From positions 1 through 7,139 of the forward strand of contig CAAFNI010000344.1 of NCBI GenBank assembly GCA_900764215.1: 7,139 nt of DNA, written 5' to 3'. This document shows, one piece after another, positions 5,711 to 7,139 of the stretch. The position numbers and the translations under genes are program-made. The stretch's first letter is position 1; each line of letters begins with the position of its first letter. This stretch comes from an uncultured Sutterella sp. (GTDB lineage: Bacteria; Pseudomonadota; Gammaproteobacteria; Burkholderiales; Burkholderiaceae_F). The notes beneath the pieces were generated by a model. It was not told the DNA's origin and did not search any database. It saw nothing but the letters and a program-made list of their open reading frames with translations.

Positions 5711-6892
5711 TTACGCCGCGGGCGGCAGTCCAAAAACCTGCCTAAGGTAGCGCAGGTAGCCCTCGTCCTCGCACATGCCCTTTTCGGGAGCGTCGGAGAT
5801 CTTGGCCACGGGCTGGCCGTTGGCCTTCACCATCTTCATGACAACGTTGAGCGGCTGAGGACCTCGATCGTTCATCAGGTTTGTGCCGATGCCGAAGGCG
5901 ACCTTGACGCGGCCGTGGAAGCGCTCGTAGAGCTCAATGGCGCGCGGCACCGTCAGGCTGTCGCTGAAGATGAGGGACTTCGTCTTCGGATCGCATCGAT
6001 TGGCCTTCCAGTGCTCGATCATGCGTTCGCCCCAGACGAAGGGATCGCCCGAGTCGTGCCGCACGCCGTCAAAGAGCTTGCAGAAGAACATGTCGAAGTC
6101 GCGCAGAAAGGGGTCCATGCCGTAAACGTCGGAGAGCGCGATGCCGAGGTCTCCCCGATACTCCTTGGCCCACATCTCGAAAGCGAAGACCTGCGTGTCG
6201 CGCAGCCTCGGGCCGAGCGCCTGGCAGGCCTGCAGGAATTCGTGCGCCATCGTGCCATGAGGCGTGAGACCGAGCTCCTTGGCGTACATGACATTCGACG
6301 TGCCCGTAAAGATGCCGTCGAGACGGTCCTTCATGTTGAGAAGCACCGTTTTCTGCCACGCCTTCGAGAAGCGGCGCCTCGTGCCGTAGTCGGAGATGCG
6401 CAGGCCGCCGTTGTCCGGCGTGCTGCGAAGCAGCTCGATCTTGCGCTCAAGGCGCGCGAGCCCCTCCGATTCGTCAAGGCCGGGATGCATGTTCCTGAAA
6501 TAGACTTCGTTGACGATGGCAAGAACCGGAATCTCAAAGAGGATCGTGTGCAGCCACGGCCCCTTGACGGTGATGTCGATCCCGCACGGATAGTCGGAAG
6601 ACTTCGTCACAGAAATGTACTTGCGCTTCAAGTGAAAGAGGCTAAGGAACTCGACGAAGTCCGACTTGATGAAGCGAAGCCCGTCGAGGTACGCGAGCTC
6701 GTCCTCCTTGAAGTAGAGGCTGCAGAGATGGTCGAGTTCGGCATTGATCTCGTCCGCGAAGGGCGAAAGATCCACGCCTGCCGTGCGGCACTTGAAGCGG
6801 TATTCGGCATCGGCCCCGGGAAACTGGTGCAGCACGCACTGCTGCATCGTGAATTTGTAGAGGTCCGTGTCGAGCAGTGATTCGATGATCAA
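5711..6892 (-). CDS. pncB: Nicotinate phosphoribosyltransferase (PncB)
   Basis: A 393-residue cytoplasmic enzyme (EC 6.3.4.21). It joins nicotinate to PRPP, giving nicotinate mononucleotide with ATP hydrolysis, the entry step of the Preiss-Handler NAD salvage route. The sequence follows E. coli PncB (about 400 residues) throughout: SLLDTDLYKFTMQQ (5-18), YRFKCR (31-36), DYGTRRRFS (168-176), GTSN (197-200), LTPHGTMAHEF (209-219) with H217 aligned to the autophosphorylated histidine, LRDF, GVRHDSGDP (276-284), FSDSL, and FGIGTN (333-338). All catalytic regions are present. The start is TTG at 6892: AAAGGAAGG on the minus strand (6898-6906) ends five bases before it, and the conserved SLLDTD follows at once. 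The next Met (residue 16) is inside a conserved motif. It begins 54 bases after the nagZ stop on the same strand without a clear terminator, so co-transcription with nagZ is likely. Confidence 0.97.
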   Translation of the reverse strand: MIIESLLDTDLYKFTMQQCVLHQFPGADAEYRFKCRTAGVDLSPFADEINAELDHLCSLYFKEDELAYLDGLRFIKSDFVEFLSLFHLKRKYISVTKSSDYPCGIDITVKGPWLHTILFEIPVLAIVNEVYFRNMHPGLDESEGLARLERKIELLRSTPDNGGLRISDYGTRRRFSKAWQKTVLLNMKDRLDGIFTGTSNVMYAKELGLTPHGTMAHEFLQACQALGPRLRDTQVFAFEMWAKEYRGDLGIALSDVYGMDPFLRDFDMFFCKLFDGVRHDSGDPFVWGERMIEHWKANRCDPKTKSLIFSDSLTVPRAIELYERFHGRVKVAFGIGTNLMNDRGPQPLNVVMKMVKANGQPVAKISDAPEKGMCEDEGYLRYLRQVFGLPPAA

Positions 6893-6897
6893 GAGAG

Positions 6898-6906
6898 CCT
6901 TCCTTT
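6898..6906 (-). promoter_or_regulatory. Ribosome binding site deciding the TTG start of pncB
   Basis: The minus strand reads AAAGGAAGG, then CTCTC, then TTG. This strong Shine-Dalgarno supports the non-ATG start, as no ATG or GTG lies within usable distance. Confidence 0.85.
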
Positions 6907-6930
6907 AATTGGGAATGATTGACGCCGGCC

Positions 6931-6948
6931 GAGGCGCGTGCGCGCCTC
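6931..6948. repeat. GC-rich hairpin overlapping the nagZ stop codon
   Basis: GAGGCGC (6931-6937) and GCGCCTC (6942-6948) form a perfect 7-bp stem with a 4-base loop (or 8 bp with a 2-base loop). The stem includes two bases of the nagZ TGA. There is no following U-run on either strand, so it is not a classical intrinsic terminator. It may stabilise the nagZ 3' end or be incidental. Confidence 0.6.
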
Positions 6949-7139
6949 AGCCCGCCAGTAGCGAACGTGCCTTCGCGAGCTCCGCCTCGCCGCAGGCTTT
7001 GCCCGGTGCGAGCCCCGCGAACCTCGCGTCGAATTCGGGCGTTCGCATCCAGCAAAGATTTGCGAGAAGCTCGTCGGCCATGTCGGGCCGGTTGCAGACA
7101 AGCACCCTGTCGCAGCCAGCTGTGAGCGCTCTTTCGGCC
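6947..7139 (-). CDS. nagZ: C-terminal part of beta-N-acetylglucosaminidase NagZ (5' end outside window)
   Basis: The last 63 codons of a minus-strand gene running off the right edge. The residues AERALTAGCDRVLVCNRPDM resemble the end of the family 3 glycosidase NagZ (E. coli has ASLDAGCDMILVCNN at the corresponding place). They are followed by ADELLANL and a poorly conserved tail ending LAG. NagZ is cytoplasmic and removes N-acetylglucosamine from anhydromuropeptides during peptidoglycan recycling. The catalytic residues lie upstream and are not visible, so intactness cannot be judged. pncB follows 54 bases later on the same strand. Confidence 0.85.
   Translation of the reverse strand, partial: AERALTAGCDRVLVCNRPDMADELLANLCWMRTPEFDARFAGLAPGKACGEAELAKARSLLAG

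Noticed and set aside
5915..6880. A 321-codon open frame on the + strand, antisense to pncB
   Set aside because: Composition is that of a shadow frame (V, E, R, A, H rich, no motifs) opposite an unmistakable PncB.
1..7139. NikR operator search (GTATGA-N16-TCATAC)
   Set aside because: Single half-site-like hexamers occur inside the femAB-like coding region (near 2800 and 2925) without a partner at the right spacing. No credible operator was found by eye.

Overview
The window looks like a chromosomal segment of a GC-rich Gram-negative bacterium. The NikR, PncB and NagZ sequences, together with a CitMHS_2-type antiporter, suggest a betaproteobacterium of the order Burkholderiales, perhaps a gut Sutterellaceae. 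That placement is inference from remembered family resemblance, not from a search. No insertion sequence, phage gene, CRISPR array or toxin-antitoxin pair is visible, and most genes are ordinary housekeeping or accessory metabolism.

Layout on the + strand: the window opens in the last 17 bases of a tRNA (probably Gln). Complete tRNA-Leu(GAG) and tRNA-Gln(CTG) follow, closed by a strong UUCG-loop terminator. Next comes a probable two-gene operon: a YtcJ-like metal-dependent amidohydrolase and, 14 bases later, the nickel-responsive regulator nikR, whose product carries an unusual histidine-rich C-terminal tail. A bidirectional terminator separates it from the convergent minus-strand block.

Layout on the - strand, in transcription order from the right edge: the 3' end of nagZ (peptidoglycan-recycling glucosaminidase), then pncB (nicotinate phosphoribosyltransferase, NAD salvage) 54 bases downstream and probably co-transcribed, then a terminator. 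A CitMHS_2/NhaD-like membrane antiporter follows with its own leader and terminator. Last is a FemAB/FemX-like aminoacyltransferase, whose leader contains a promoter-like element followed almost immediately by a perfect 15-bp hairpin plus U-tract.

The best candidates for something not routine are the short femAB leader (an attenuator-like terminator right before the gene, with an inverted repeat bracketing the -10), the pairing of a metal-dependent amidohydrolase with nikR and no nickel transporter in view, and the His-rich NikR tail. I do not see evidence for a wholly new multi-gene system.
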